Shown piece after piece: positions 42,077-50,512 of a DNA stretch of 64,000 nt (the first letter of the stretch is position 1; every line of letters begins with the position of its first letter). The DNA comes from Lepagella muris (GTDB lineage Bacteria; Bacteroidota; Bacteroidia; Bacteroidales; Muribaculaceae): NCBI RefSeq assembly GCF_004793975.1, contig NZ_SRYB01000001.1:124001-188000 (forward strand), written 5' to 3'. The position numbers and the translations under genes are program-made. The notes under the pieces are model-generated. The model saw only the letters and a program-made list of their open reading frames with translations. It was not told where the DNA came from and did not search any database.

Positions 42077-42418
42077 CTATCCACGTTTTGCAAGTTCTAT
42101 CTTTAACATGATGCAATAGTTCGCCATATCAAGGAGGGTATCTTCCATAGATTCACCCTCTACCAATGGATGTGTGCCTTTGATGATGTTCTTGAGACGG
42201 TTGAATTTGTGCATTATCACCGAGAAGCCGGCAACCGGGCCAAGTTCCTGCACCGATTCAGAAAAAGAATCGCCATAGTCATGGTTTTTGGCGATAAAGA
42301 TGTCGGTCATTTTGCTGACAGTATCTTTAAATTCCTGAACATTTGAGGAAGTGCTGCCAACGACAGGCGCAAAGTCATTGCTGAAATCTATGACTTTAGG
42401 ATTGCTATTGTTTTCCAT
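42077..42418 (-). CDS. DUF1599 / nucleotide-modification-associated domain 1 protein
   Basis: 113 residues. MTDIFIAKNHDYGDSFSESV and MEDTLLDMANYCIMLKIEL match the DUF1599 (NMAD1) pattern, helical proteins linked to nucleotide metabolism in phages and structurally like MazG. Catalytic activity is unproven. Confidence 0.75.
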   Translation of the reverse strand: MENNSNPKVIDFSNDFAPVVGSTSSNVQEFKDTVSKMTDIFIAKNHDYGDSFSESVQELGPVAGFSVIMHKFNRLKNIIKGTHPLVEGESMEDTLLDMANYCIMLKIELAKRG

Positions 42419-42827
42419 TATGAAGATTTTTAATTATTGTTTCAAGTGCTTTTATCTTTTCTTTAAGTTCCTTATTCTCTTCGGATAAGTGGCTATTCTC
42501 TGCGGTCAACTTATCCACTGCACGTTTATTCTTTGTGGATTCTTTAGACCTTTTGATAAGTTCATAGACGTATGCCCGGTGAGCCTTATCTGCTATCAGT
42601 GGCTTCGCACCATTGTAGGCATCTATCAGTTCGTCAATCTCTTCATGCTGACGTTCCGTAAGAGCCTCAAGACGCTTAGTCTTATCCAATAGTTGCTCAT
42701 TCTGACGTGTCAGATGGGCGATATAGTTGTTGCGTTTCTTATCATGTTTCTTATACTTGTCTATAAGATAACGTAGCCGGGATTCCTCGTCCTGAAACTG
42801 AATATAGCGTATTCCGTCATCGTCCAT
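42405..42827 (-). CDS. Coiled-coil protein, 140 aa
   Basis: Almost wholly helical with strong heptads (residues about 35-65 and 100-135, ENSHLSEENKELKEKIKAL). No catalytic motif. It overlaps the DUF1599 gene by 14 nt. Probably a structural or adaptor protein of early function. Confidence 0.6.
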   Translation of the reverse strand: MDDDGIRYIQFQDEESRLRYLIDKYKKHDKKRNNYIAHLTRQNEQLLDKTKRLEALTERQHEEIDELIDAYNGAKPLIADKAHRAYVYELIKRSKESTKNKRAVDKLTAENSHLSEENKELKEKIKALETIIKNLHNGKQ

Positions 42828-42830
42828 ATC

Positions 42831-43475
42831 TTAATTGATGAAAAGAAGTTTGTATTGGGCGAGTTCCTTCTGAAACATTTCAGTCTTGTTGTAGCCACAA
42901 CATTTCAGTTCACCGCAGATGCCGCCACGATATACGCATTTCCTCACAAGGTAAGGAGCTAAGTCTGGGTCAACTTCTGCGATTTTTGCTTTGATAAGAC
43001 CGAAAAGTTCCCTTGTTTCAGGTGATGCCATTGTGCAAAGACGCAATTTCGCCATATCGATAAAGGCTTGCGCATTGGCAATAAGTAGGAGATTCACTTT
43101 GGTGTAGCGGTCGGAGTTTTCCGCAAGCCAATCAAGAATACCACAGGCCTCCTCAATCTTACACTGAGCAAGCAGGGTGTTGACTTCTGCGATACGCTCT
43201 TTCAGATGTGGATTGCCACCACCCGGACGGTCTATGCGACAAGTCAGCTGATAAGGTTGTGAGCCGACATGGTGACGTATGAAATGGGTGCTTACGAAAA
43301 GGGGGATTTGATAACATTCCACCGAGAAGATTTGTGTCCTGATGATGGAGTGTTCCGTTTTGTATGCCCTTTTAAGGGTAATCTTGCTTTCGTGTCCGGA
43401 TGTGAAACTTGCAGCCAGTTGCACAAGCTCCACACCGGTATGTTTCTTAACTATGATAGTTGGTTTATTTTCCAT
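42831..43475 (-). CDS. Divergent ThyX-like protein
   Basis: 214 residues. The region IPLFVSTHFIRHHVGSQPYQ sits where ThyX has RHRxxSxNExSxRY. The second half, NLLLIANAQAFIDMAKLRLC, then a cysteine-rich end, matches phage FAD-dependent thymidylate synthase relatives. The signature is degraded: the Arg-His pair remains, but the serine and glutamate positions do not match. Activity as thymidylate synthase is therefore doubtful. It neighbours dNTP-related genes (MazG, DUF1599). Confidence 0.6.
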   Translation of the reverse strand: MENKPTIIVKKHTGVELVQLAASFTSGHESKITLKRAYKTEHSIIRTQIFSVECYQIPLFVSTHFIRHHVGSQPYQLTCRIDRPGGGNPHLKERIAEVNTLLAQCKIEEACGILDWLAENSDRYTKVNLLLIANAQAFIDMAKLRLCTMASPETRELFGLIKAKIAEVDPDLAPYLVRKCVYRGGICGELKCCGYNKTEMFQKELAQYKLLFIN

Positions 43476-43968
43476 TGCTTATGATTTTTTCTTTGATTGA
43501 CCATGTGCGCATCGCGCCCAATCTTGCGAGTTTGAATTGTTCCTCCAACGATAGTTTCTTTGCCGGATTATGACGGGTTGAATTGGATGGCAGATATATA
43601 GTGTTAGGCCAACATTCGCCATAACTGTCACCACCATATTCTATCAATCCCCATTTCTTATTAGGGTCAACTTCTTCAAGTTTAGCCTTGCATTTATCTA
43701 CTATGGATTTAGGTACGGCATAATAGAGCCAAGAAACCTTTGAATCATCGTGAGTATGTTTCTTCCTGAAATCGGCAAGGAAATCTGCCCAGCTTCTTTT
43801 TATCTCTATCTCGGTCAGATAGCCGGTCTTATTCATAATCAATAAGTCGGCTTCGTGATTAAGCAGTCCCCATGATACTTTAGGCACAATGACATTTGCA
43901 CGATAACCGAAGTATTGCGCAAGTGCCACTTCTATCTGAGTGATTGAAAATATGGTATCCGCTGCCAT
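43465..43968 (-). CDS. PD-(D/E)XK-type nuclease-like protein (MmcB-like)
   Basis: 167 residues. EADLLIMNKTGYLTEIEIKR carries the D-x(n)-ExK pattern of the restriction-endonuclease fold, after an N-terminal helix like MmcB/DUF1052 proteins. Possible DNA repair or recombination nuclease. Overlaps the ThyX-like gene by 11 nt. Confidence 0.65.
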   Translation of the reverse strand: MAADTIFSITQIEVALAQYFGYRANVIVPKVSWGLLNHEADLLIMNKTGYLTEIEIKRSWADFLADFRKKHTHDDSKVSWLYYAVPKSIVDKCKAKLEEVDPNKKWGLIEYGGDSYGECWPNTIYLPSNSTRHNPAKKLSLEEQFKLARLGAMRTWSIKEKIISNGK

Positions 43969-43973
43969 GTCGA

Positions 43974-44300
43974 TTAACGATTATCACCGGCTCCGTGAAG
44001 AGTTCCGCGTTTCACACGTCCTTCTATCTTGTCAATGTTCATCTGTGCAATGTCGGATAACCGATAGCCTATGACTTCTGACAGGTTTGCCACATACCAC
44101 ATCACATCGCCCAATTCCAAAGCTAACGCCTTTTTATCGGCATCGGAGAAAATGCCATCCTTATCACGCAATACTTTCTTGACCTTATCAGCAAGTTCCC
44201 CGGCTTCACCACTGATAGCAAGGGCGAGATAACTTACAGTGCCATCATTGGGGTATATGGCAGTCGCAAGAGCGGCTTTCTGATAATCGTTGATTTCCAT
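43974..44300 (-). CDS. MazG-like nucleotide pyrophosphohydrolase
   Basis: 108 residues. LALAISGEAGELADKVKKVL and LELGDVMWYVANLSEVIG contain the ExxE...ExxD metal-binding motif of the MazG family. It would hydrolyse (d)NTPs or (p)ppGpp-type signals. Its start lies 56 nt inside the preceding zinc-finger gene. Confidence 0.88.
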   Translation of the reverse strand: MEINDYQKAALATAIYPNDGTVSYLALAISGEAGELADKVKKVLRDKDGIFSDADKKALALELGDVMWYVANLSEVIGYRLSDIAQMNIDKIEGRVKRGTLHGAGDNR

Positions 44301-44547
44301 TATTGTAATTGTTTAATATCCTTAGAATTTGCTTCGATTCTTTTATGGACAATCCTTTGCGTTTACCGATGGACTCTTTAAGCAAATCAATGGCTTCTTT
44401 AACATTACCAATGAAATATCCATCGCCACCGCATCTTTTACACTTGATTCTTGAAGGAATACCCATTTCGTATGCTACAACATGACCGTACCGGTCAAAT
44501 TGTGGATTGTCTATATATCCTTTTCCATTACAAGTATCACATATCAT
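44245..44547 (-). CDS. DnaJ-type zinc-finger protein
   Basis: 100 residues. CDTCNGKGY and CKRCGGDGY are the CxxCxGxG repeats of DnaJ-type zinc fingers. The C-terminal 18 residues overlap the MazG-like gene in another frame. Function unknown; such mini-proteins are common in phages. Confidence 0.65.
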   Translation of the reverse strand: MICDTCNGKGYIDNPQFDRYGHVVAYEMGIPSRIKCKRCGGDGYFIGNVKEAIDLLKESIGKRKGLSIKESKQILRILNNYNNGNQRLSESRSCDCHIPQ

Positions 44548-45017
44548 GGCTTTACTTCTTTATCAATTCCGAACATACGATAGAAGTGCTGGAGTTCGTG
44601 AACATAGCGGAGATAAACAACGTGCAGATATTCATCATCAGTGCGATGAAATTTGGCTATGAAACGGTCTTTGTATTTGTGGATGTCAACCCAATCATTC
44701 AAATCCCATTTTTTGATGACTCCCGGCACAGTGTCAATAGTTCCGTATTGGTCATTTACGATGCGCTTGCCATAAATATCCTGTTCTTGCAGCCATTCCT
44801 TTGTCAAGGGAATAGGCTCTATATCCTCAAGGTCAACCTCAAACGGGTCGCCTTGCTCCGGGTCAATTTCCAAATATAAGGTATCTTTCAGCATAGATAC
44901 AATATACATGGCTGGAGAAAGTATCCCGGTCGTTCCACGTTCATAAACCCAATCGCCAATCTGATAATGGTTCTGCAATGTGGGAGCATCGGTAATATTA
45001 CAATTCTTGACTTCCAT
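44544..45017 (-). CDS. Hypothetical phage protein, 157 aa
   Basis: N-terminal SH3-like part (YQIGDWVYERGTTGI) and a C-terminal helix VVYLRYVHELQHFYRMFGI. I recall the latter phrase as recurrent in Bacteroides phages. Function unknown. Overlaps both neighbours by a few bases. Confidence 0.6.
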   Translation of the reverse strand: MEVKNCNITDAPTLQNHYQIGDWVYERGTTGILSPAMYIVSMLKDTLYLEIDPEQGDPFEVDLEDIEPIPLTKEWLQEQDIYGKRIVNDQYGTIDTVPGVIKKWDLNDWVDIHKYKDRFIAKFHRTDDEYLHVVYLRYVHELQHFYRMFGIDKEVKP

Positions 45018-45420
45018 CGAACATTGGTCTATAACGGTTCTTAATGACTTGATTCAGGCAGTCTGTCGCATATCCTAATAGATAGCAAAATGTTTCCTGA
45101 TGGTTCACGCTGACATCTTCACCTATCGCCTGATAAAGCGACAATACAAAGTGTCCTGCTTCATGGGCGCAATCCGCAACCGACATCTGATTATCAAGAA
45201 TAACAATAAGTATTCCATATTCCTTAGATTGAAGATACTGAATTTCAGGATATGTGACGGCTTTTGCTTCATCCTTTGTGTATTCAGTAATTTCATTGCC
45301 ATTTATGCCCTTGAATCTTTCTTTTACCCAAGAATAGGGCGCATCCTTGACAATCCACAATCTACGGGGAAATTGCTCATTTGCAAATAGATGTATGGCT
45401 GGTTTCTTTTTGGATGCCAT
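44998..45420 (-). CDS. Zincin-like protein with HEAGH motif
   Basis: 140 residues. CAHEAGHFVLSLYQAIGEDV contains HExxH, followed by NHQETFCYLLGY with a possible third zinc ligand (Glu/His). This fits a small metallopeptidase-like fold, as in phage-encoded ImmA-like or other zincins. No HTH or signal peptide. Catalysis is inferred only. Confidence 0.65.
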   Translation of the reverse strand: MASKKKPAIHLFANEQFPRRLWIVKDAPYSWVKERFKGINGNEITEYTKDEAKAVTYPEIQYLQSKEYGILIVILDNQMSVADCAHEAGHFVLSLYQAIGEDVSVNHQETFCYLLGYATDCLNQVIKNRYRPMFDGSQEL

Positions 45421-45431
45421 AGATATTCAGA

Positions 45432-45653
45432 TTATTTCGGTTCAATATCCTCTTTCAGCATCTCAAGAAGTTCCGTAGCACAAATCTTTGCATACTGAGC
45501 ATCATCGCTTATAAAGGTCTTGACGGTGTGCCATGAAAGAAGTCCTTGAACTTCCACAATGTATGCCGGATACTTGTATGTGGATGAATCAGTAGTCATC
45601 CGATAACCGCCGATGTTTTCAACCCATCTGCGAATTTTATTAAAGATTTTCAT
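45432..45653 (-). CDS. Hypothetical protein, 73 aa
   Basis: Not recognised. Basic N-terminus, then strands YPAYIVEVQGLLSWHTVKTF and a helix. Overlaps the upstream gene by one base. Confidence 0.5.
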   Translation of the reverse strand: MKIFNKIRRWVENIGGYRMTTDSSTYKYPAYIVEVQGLLSWHTVKTFISDDAQYAKICATELLEMLKEDIEPK

Positions 45654-45925
45654 CAGTCAAATAAAGAGGGGGTTATGTTTTTTTGTTCCTGTTTCTTCGT
45701 CTTTACTTTCTTGGGCAGCGTTGGCTTCTGACCGGATTTAACCGCATTGAGAAAGTCTTCCCATTGAAGCCGATGGTAATATTTATCCCAATCGCCTTTT
45801 ACCAGTATATCCCTTTCAGGATGGTAGATGTATAATTCTCCCTGAATCGTCGCTCCGCCACTATACCGGGCGACTGAAAAGTATGAGGAGCTTACTTCTG
45901 CGATAATAATCGGTATCCGTTCCAT
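45653..45925 (-). CDS. Hypothetical protein with possible clamp-binding tail, 90 aa
   Basis: Small beta-rich domain (YSGGATIQGELYIYHP) followed by a basic linker and the terminal sequence NITPSLFD, which resembles the end of beta-clamp-binding motifs (QxxLF) though the glutamine is displaced. Function unknown. Confidence 0.5.
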   Translation of the reverse strand: MERIPIIIAEVSSSYFSVARYSGGATIQGELYIYHPERDILVKGDWDKYYHRLQWEDFLNAVKSGQKPTLPKKVKTKKQEQKNITPSLFD

Positions 45926-45926
45926 A

Positions 45927-46661
45927 TCAGGGGAGCATTTTGACTGTTATCAGTGGTTCTTTTCCCCATTGGTACGCCGGTGAAGCACAGTTGCAGCAAG
46001 TAGGTTTCGGTTCTGGTCTAAGTTTCCATAAGAAATGCCTTATAACCTGATGGATGTCGAAGAGAATATCCGATTTGTCATCATAATGGATTCCCATATT
46101 AGTTCCGGGGCCTAAATCCCATACCAAAGACTTGACTTCATAGAGCTTCATTCTTGCTGTTTCACGAATCTCATGACGCTTATCAAATGTGGCAGTGGTG
46201 TATGTTCTCGCTATTCCGGCTTCAATAACATCCTCTAAGCCGACATCCAACTGACCGCAGATATTCCGAGAATGGCACTCACAGGCGTTAGAAAGAGCCT
46301 CAAGCTGATGCTTATTCAATTCTATGCTGAAAAGCCGCTTATCGGCATCCTCCACCATTCTTTCATCCTTGATTTTGAAGATGCGTTTATTGTATATCTG
46401 GGCGATTGCCATTTCAGCTCGGCAACCTCTTGATTCGTTCCAATCATAATCAAATAGAATGGCATCACATTCTAAAAGACCGGCGATGTCACGTCCCATC
46501 AATTCTGAATAAGGCAATGTGCTGTCAGGGCAGATGTCAAAAGGCGTTACTGGTGTGTACTCCTCCGATTCCACCGAATCCTTGAGGGTGTTGGCTCTTC
46601 GCTTAACATCCTCAAGGTCGCGCCCGCTAATCGGGAGGGATATGTAAAGTTTCTTTTTCAA
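45927..46661 (-). CDS. DUF4406 (nucleoside deoxyribosyltransferase-like) fusion protein
   Basis: 244 residues. Residues about 1-95 match DUF4406: KLYISLPISGRDLEDVKRRA, then CDAILFDYDWNESRGCRAEM, a fold related to nucleoside 2-deoxyribosyltransferases. The remaining 150 residues are an unrecognised region with cysteines (CECHSRNICG, CCNCASP). DUF4406 alone is about 100 residues, so this is a fusion. It is the last gene before a consensus promoter. Confidence 0.7.
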   Translation of the reverse strand: MKKKLYISLPISGRDLEDVKRRANTLKDSVESEEYTPVTPFDICPDSTLPYSELMGRDIAGLLECDAILFDYDWNESRGCRAEMAIAQIYNKRIFKIKDERMVEDADKRLFSIELNKHQLEALSNACECHSRNICGQLDVGLEDVIEAGIARTYTTATFDKRHEIRETARMKLYEVKSLVWDLGPGTNMGIHYDDKSDILFDIHQVIRHFLWKLRPEPKPTCCNCASPAYQWGKEPLITVKMLP

Positions 46662-46693
46662 CTGATAGTAGTTTTTGGTTTATTTTGACACTG

Positions 46694-46724
46694 CAAATTT
46701 AATCATTTACTTTTATTCTACCAA
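46694..46724 (-). promoter_or_regulatory. Promoter, leftward from 46.7 kb
   Basis: TTG (46724-46722), 20-nt spacer, TAAATTTG (46701-46694) on the minus strand, 33 nt upstream of the 45927-46661 start. Confidence 0.7.
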
Positions 46725-46789
46725 GAAAAAACCTATATAAATACTGATTTATACTGAATTTTACTGATTAATGAACCTTATATAGTCTT

Positions 46790-47374
46790 TTATGGGTCAG
46801 GATGGGTATATTTTGCAACGATGTCCTTTGCCTCCTGCGTTTCAAGACCACGGATAGACCTCATCTTAATGCGCCTTGCAAAGTCATTGAATTTGGTGCA
46901 ACAGTTACGAGGACACGGATTGCCACAGCCATCAAAGTTCAGGCGTTTACCACAACCTGCATCGCAGAAAGCATCATAGATACTTTCTTGAGTCTTCATA
47001 AGAATGCGTTCCACATCGCGCCTGAAAGCATAATTGGGTTCATATTCTTGTGGGTCTTCTTCTTTTTCCACAATAGGCTCAACGCCATTGATTCTATCAA
47101 TCCACTTGGCTGCCCATGCCGTTACTTCGGTATAATTAGAAAAGACTTTCTTATCAAGGCTGCTCCATCGTTGCATTGCTTCGCCTCTTATAATTCCGGC
47201 ATCCGTTTTCCAGATGTTTAATGAGCCGAAACTACCTGCGGCAGTGCAAGCGCAACCTTTTTCAAGAATGGTCTTGATATAGTCCTCGTCCGCTTCCTTA
47301 ATCAAGTATCCATCTACCTTGCGTTTCTTCAAGCCTTTCAAACCCTCAAGTTCGCAAAATGCTCTTTCTTCCAT
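46790..47374 (-). CDS. Hypothetical protein, 194 aa
   Basis: Not recognised. A cysteine cluster (DAGCGKRLNFDGCGNPCP then NCC) in the C-terminal third could bind metal. Starts MEERAFCELEGLKGLKKRKV. Confidence 0.55.
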   Translation of the reverse strand: MEERAFCELEGLKGLKKRKVDGYLIKEADEDYIKTILEKGCACTAAGSFGSLNIWKTDAGIIRGEAMQRWSSLDKKVFSNYTEVTAWAAKWIDRINGVEPIVEKEEDPQEYEPNYAFRRDVERILMKTQESIYDAFCDAGCGKRLNFDGCGNPCPRNCCTKFNDFARRIKMRSIRGLETQEAKDIVAKYTHPDP

Positions 47375-47389
47375 AGTTTTGTATTGTTG

Positions 47390-47974
47390 TTAGTCGATTC
47401 TTTCAAATTCGTAGCCAAAGACAATGGGATTATTATCCCATGTTCCCTTGCCAGATATTTTATCTATCAGCCACGCATACGCAAATCTTGGATTGAAAAA
47501 TGTCGGTGATTCAGGCATACACGCAATCTTGCAATATCCATTTTCTGCTTTCCTGATACCCTCTGCTATACATCCGGCTTCGGTAATATCTTGAAGATTC
47601 TCTATCCATACATTTTTGAATTGGATATGATGGGGCATAAGGTCAGGTCTTACATACATCTTGTTTTTCCATCCTGCCCCATCAGGGAATTGCAGTCGGT
47701 TCTCTTCGCTCTTGCAGATGTCCTGATATTTCTGCGCGATAGCAACGATTTCGCCAACATTAAAAGGCGGGTTTTCCATCTTTTCGGTAAAGAAATAGTG
47801 ATTGAACAATTCCTTTCCGGTCAGATGGTCAAATGTTGCGTTATAGTATTCTACCTGAAACTTGCTTATGCGTTCAAGCATAGATTTGGGGATTACGCGC
47901 CGGGTATGTGTCTTGATTCGGTCTAAAACTGCCTGTTGAAGACCAAACTGCTCACTGAAACATATCTTTTTCAT
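47390..47974 (-). CDS. ASCH-domain phage protein
   Basis: 194 residues. IKTHTRRVIP near the start, NVWIENLQDITEAGCIAEGI, and the terminal AYAWLIDKISGKGTWDNNP correspond to the ASCH-containing proteins common in phages. ASCH domains are PUA-like RNA-binding folds, some with nucleosidase or RNase activity. Specific role unknown. Confidence 0.75.
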   Translation of the reverse strand: MKKICFSEQFGLQQAVLDRIKTHTRRVIPKSMLERISKFQVEYYNATFDHLTGKELFNHYFFTEKMENPPFNVGEIVAIAQKYQDICKSEENRLQFPDGAGWKNKMYVRPDLMPHHIQFKNVWIENLQDITEAGCIAEGIRKAENGYCKIACMPESPTFFNPRFAYAWLIDKISGKGTWDNNPIVFGYEFERID

Positions 47975-47975
47975 A

Positions 47976-48194
47976 TCAATATCCTTCTGAATGTGTATAT
48001 CTTAGGGTTATGTGGCTTTTGGGGTAGATTTCTTTGATGTAGTGAAGTGCATCCGTGCCACGATTAAACCTTATATTAGGGCATAGGTCTGATGCTCCTC
48101 TATCCCAAAACTTGATTAATCCGAAAAGCAATGAATGACGTTGGTCAATTCGGTAAGTTGTAGGGCTATCCTTTACTATTCTAAATTGTTTCAT
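47976..48194 (-). CDS. Hypothetical protein, 72 aa
   Basis: Start at ATG 48194 (MKQFRIVKDSPTTYRIDQRH), overlapping the upstream stop as ATGA. The longer frame to 48254 lies in the preceding gene. Small basic alpha/beta protein, function unknown. Confidence 0.55.
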   Translation of the reverse strand: MKQFRIVKDSPTTYRIDQRHSLLFGLIKFWDRGASDLCPNIRFNRGTDALHYIKEIYPKSHITLRYTHSEGY

Positions 48195-48622
48195 TCCGTT
48201 GGTTTTGATTGTGATACTTCTTGATGTGCAGACTCTATTTCTTTCAATAGCCATTCTTCATTTATCTTTATGTCATCGCTTTCACCGATTGTCATTGTTC
48301 CATTTAGCCAATTAAGGTCAACAACCAATTTATCTTTCTCAATATGATAGGCGTTAATGCTGGCATGATGCTTTTTCAGGCAATCTTTCAGGTCACGAAG
48401 AAAGGCAATCTTGGGATTATGTTTCTCCACTAATTCAAGCTCCCTAAAATGAAATTCCATCGTTACCGGCAAAAATGGATAGTCAACCATTATGTAGTTG
48501 CCAAAAATATTATCCACAACACCTATATCCTCGGTGTCAATTTGCGTAAGCTGATGACCACACGTTATATCACGGCACATCTTCAATCTTACCCGGTCGC
48601 CGGATTCAAAGATATTTTCCAT
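48191..48622 (-). CDS. SH3-like hypothetical protein, 143 aa
   Basis: N-terminal barrel (FESGDRVRLKMCRDI, GVVDNIFGNYIMVDYPF) resembling the KOW-like repeats of the 11854 and 50513 genes. The rest is alpha/beta. Function unknown. Confidence 0.55.
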   Translation of the reverse strand: MENIFESGDRVRLKMCRDITCGHQLTQIDTEDIGVVDNIFGNYIMVDYPFLPVTMEFHFRELELVEKHNPKIAFLRDLKDCLKKHHASINAYHIEKDKLVVDLNWLNGTMTIGESDDIKINEEWLLKEIESAHQEVSQSKPTE

Positions 48623-48624
48623 GC

Positions 48625-48810
48625 TTATTTATCCTTTCTTTTTCTTTGTTCTTTTTCCCACTTAACACCTTTTCTGAATCCCTCTATAAAAGCATTTGAA
48701 CAGACTTTAAACTGAATTTCAGAACAGGGATGTAGCGGACAGTTTTCACATCTATGGCTTCTGCCATCAATTATTCGTGCAGTTTGATTTAAGCTCCGTA
48801 TGGTTGCCAT
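48625..48810 (-). CDS. Small Cys-containing protein, 61 aa
   Basis: CENCPLHPCSEIQFKVCSNAF suggests a four-cysteine metal site, followed by a basic tail. Two bases separate it from the downstream gene start. Function unknown. Confidence 0.55.
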   Translation of the reverse strand: MATIRSLNQTARIIDGRSHRCENCPLHPCSEIQFKVCSNAFIEGFRKGVKWEKEQRKRKDK

Positions 48811-48832
48811 AATTCTTCCATTATTGATAGAC

Positions 48833-49240
48833 TCAAAACATTCCTTGTAAGGGCAGCCATCTCTTCGCTACCAGCCATGTAATATCTTTCTTTAAAGACC
48901 ATCCATTAGGCTTCGGCTTATGTGTTGCAAGTTTGCCCTCCGTAGGCTTCAATCCTTTATCGTGAAGCTCACACAATCCGTTTGGTTGACGAAACGTACA
49001 CCATCCATTATTTTCCAAACGAGGTTGAACCATTTTAATGGGTTTATCGGTCAGACCTACAAGCATCCCGACTCCCCATAGCACAGGTGTAAGGCGGTTG
49101 CCATATCCTGCTTCCAACAACTTGTTTATATCTTCGGGAGTGCCTAAGCATGGGGTACGACACAGATTCTTGCATTTTTCACAAGAACATTCTGATGGTC
49201 TAATCCCTGACTTCACTGATATTTCTTGAATGTCTGTCAT
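48833..49240 (-). CDS. Cysteine-rich hypothetical protein, 135 aa
   Basis: CSCEKCKNLCRTPCLG near the N-terminus, then CTFRQPNGLCELHDKGL, resemble the cysteine pattern of YkgJ/CxxCxxCC-type metal-binding proteins. I do not assign a function. Confidence 0.6.
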   Translation of the reverse strand: MTDIQEISVKSGIRPSECSCEKCKNLCRTPCLGTPEDINKLLEAGYGNRLTPVLWGVGMLVGLTDKPIKMVQPRLENNGWCTFRQPNGLCELHDKGLKPTEGKLATHKPKPNGWSLKKDITWLVAKRWLPLQGMF

Positions 49241-49245
49241 ATTAC

Positions 49246-49695
49246 TTATGTATCTTCCTTTCGTATTTTATTGATTAGTTCGGATGTTGAATAGACTTCT
49301 TCAATGTCTGGCACAATCACCAATTCAGCCGTTATGTTATTGTTGATTTCAACCTTTTTTCCGTATATAGTATCAGAGTTCTTGAAAACTTTGTTAGCGA
49401 TAGGATAAAAGTCTTCAATATTCTTGATTTCGTCCATCTGAAACACGGCATCCACACATTTCAGGGCATCGACCATAGCGATACGATGATGTTCAGGTAT
49501 CATCGGCACTTTGTTCTTATTCCGATTCACAAGGGTATCGCTATCAACGCCCACGATAAGAAAGTCACATTGTGCCTTACACTTTTCAAGATAGCGTAGA
49601 TGATAAAAGTGGAGCAAATCAAAACATCCGCTTGTAACTCCAACAACCTTTCCGTCAAGGTCAAGTTTATGTATTTCATTTCGTCTGATTATCAT
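49246..49695 (-). CDS. Cytidylyltransferase-like protein with altered HxGH motif
   Basis: 149 residues. VVGVTSGCFDLLHFYHLRYL aligns with the nucleotidyltransferase motif GxFDxxHxGHxxxL of TagD/RfaE-type cytidylyltransferases. Here HxGH is HFYH: both histidines are kept, but the glycine is tyrosine. CDFLIVGVDSDTLVNRNKNK follows as usual. Members transfer CMP or AMP to alcohol phosphates. Activity with the HFYH change is uncertain. Start at ATG 49695 directly follows the upstream stop. Confidence 0.75.
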   Translation of the reverse strand: MIIRRNEIHKLDLDGKVVGVTSGCFDLLHFYHLRYLEKCKAQCDFLIVGVDSDTLVNRNKNKVPMIPEHHRIAMVDALKCVDAVFQMDEIKNIEDFYPIANKVFKNSDTIYGKKVEINNNITAELVIVPDIEEVYSTSELINKIRKEDT

Positions 49696-49696
49696 A

Positions 49697-49882
49697 TCAT
49701 TCAGCATTAAAAATCTCAGATTCAATTTCTTTAAATTCTTCGGCTAATTTCGCATCACCATTGGCAAGGTCATTGAAAAGGTCACTCATATCTTCATATC
49801 CTCCTACTGGGTCGCCATTAGCACGATTGTGGCAATAGACTTTGTAATGATATGCGATTGTCTCACGTTCCGTTTTATTCAT
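49697..49882 (-). CDS. Acidic hypothetical protein, 61 aa
   Basis: Not recognised. Starts MNKTERETIAYHYKVYCHNR and ends with an acidic helix KLAEEFKEIESEIFNAE. Confidence 0.5.
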   Translation of the reverse strand: MNKTERETIAYHYKVYCHNRANGDPVGGYEDMSDLFNDLANGDAKLAEEFKEIESEIFNAE

Positions 49883-49885
49883 ACC

Positions 49886-50077
49886 TCACCAATTTACATC
49901 TGTGTTAGTAAATTCTTTCAGCCTCGATATAAAGTTATGGGCTAAATATTCTGATATAGTGGCAATGATTGCGACTATAATCAAAGGGATTGCGATTAAT
50001 GCGCCAATAGCAAATATGGATAGCTTAATCCATTTCATCACTTTCCCATCACTTGAGTTTCGTATAATTATCCTCAT
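49886..50077 (-). CDS. Small single-pass membrane protein, 63 aa
   Basis: A hydrophobic segment of about 28 residues (LSIFAIGALIAIPLIIVAII) spans residues 18-45. An alternative start is MKWIKLS at codon 14. Function unknown. Confidence 0.5.
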   Translation of the reverse strand: MRIIIRNSSDGKVMKWIKLSIFAIGALIAIPLIIVAIIATISEYLAHNFISRLKEFTNTDVNW

Positions 50078-50502
50078 ATCTTGATGTTGCCGGTTATTTT
50101 GATGATTTCATCCGGATATTCTATTGCCATCCTTTTAAGTGCATTGAACGCTGCATCCAAAGGGGTTTTATCTGGATAATTCTTTTTAAGAAAATGGTGG
50201 TTTGCAAGACAGATGGATGCAACCCAATTCCTATCTTTTGGCATAAGTTCATTGTATCTGACTTCTGCCAATGGCAATTTCAGCATTATATCCTCAAGGG
50301 TATAAGTGGGCCAGATGGTATCACAGATTTCAGATTCCGCGATTGATTTATCCATCAGATAATGGGCGACCGGTGTATGTTTCATTGTCTGAACATAAAA
50401 AGGACACCATGCCAAACGAGTATCTGATATGTCAAGCCCTATTGTTTGAAGTTCCAGCATTTGCTCAATCGACAATGCTAATTGAGATTGTATGGTAGCC
50501 AT
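50074..50502 (-). CDS. Paralogue of the 15386-15892 protein
   Basis: Start at ATG 50502 (MATIQSQLALSIEQML). ALSIEQMLELQTIGL and PTYTLEDIMLKLP match the corresponding segments of the 15386 gene. The rest is helical. Function unknown in both. Confidence 0.6.
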   Translation of the reverse strand: MATIQSQLALSIEQMLELQTIGLDISDTRLAWCPFYVQTMKHTPVAHYLMDKSIAESEICDTIWPTYTLEDIMLKLPLAEVRYNELMPKDRNWVASICLANHHFLKKNYPDKTPLDAAFNALKRMAIEYPDEIIKITGNIKI

Positions 50503-50512
50503 AATCCTTTTT

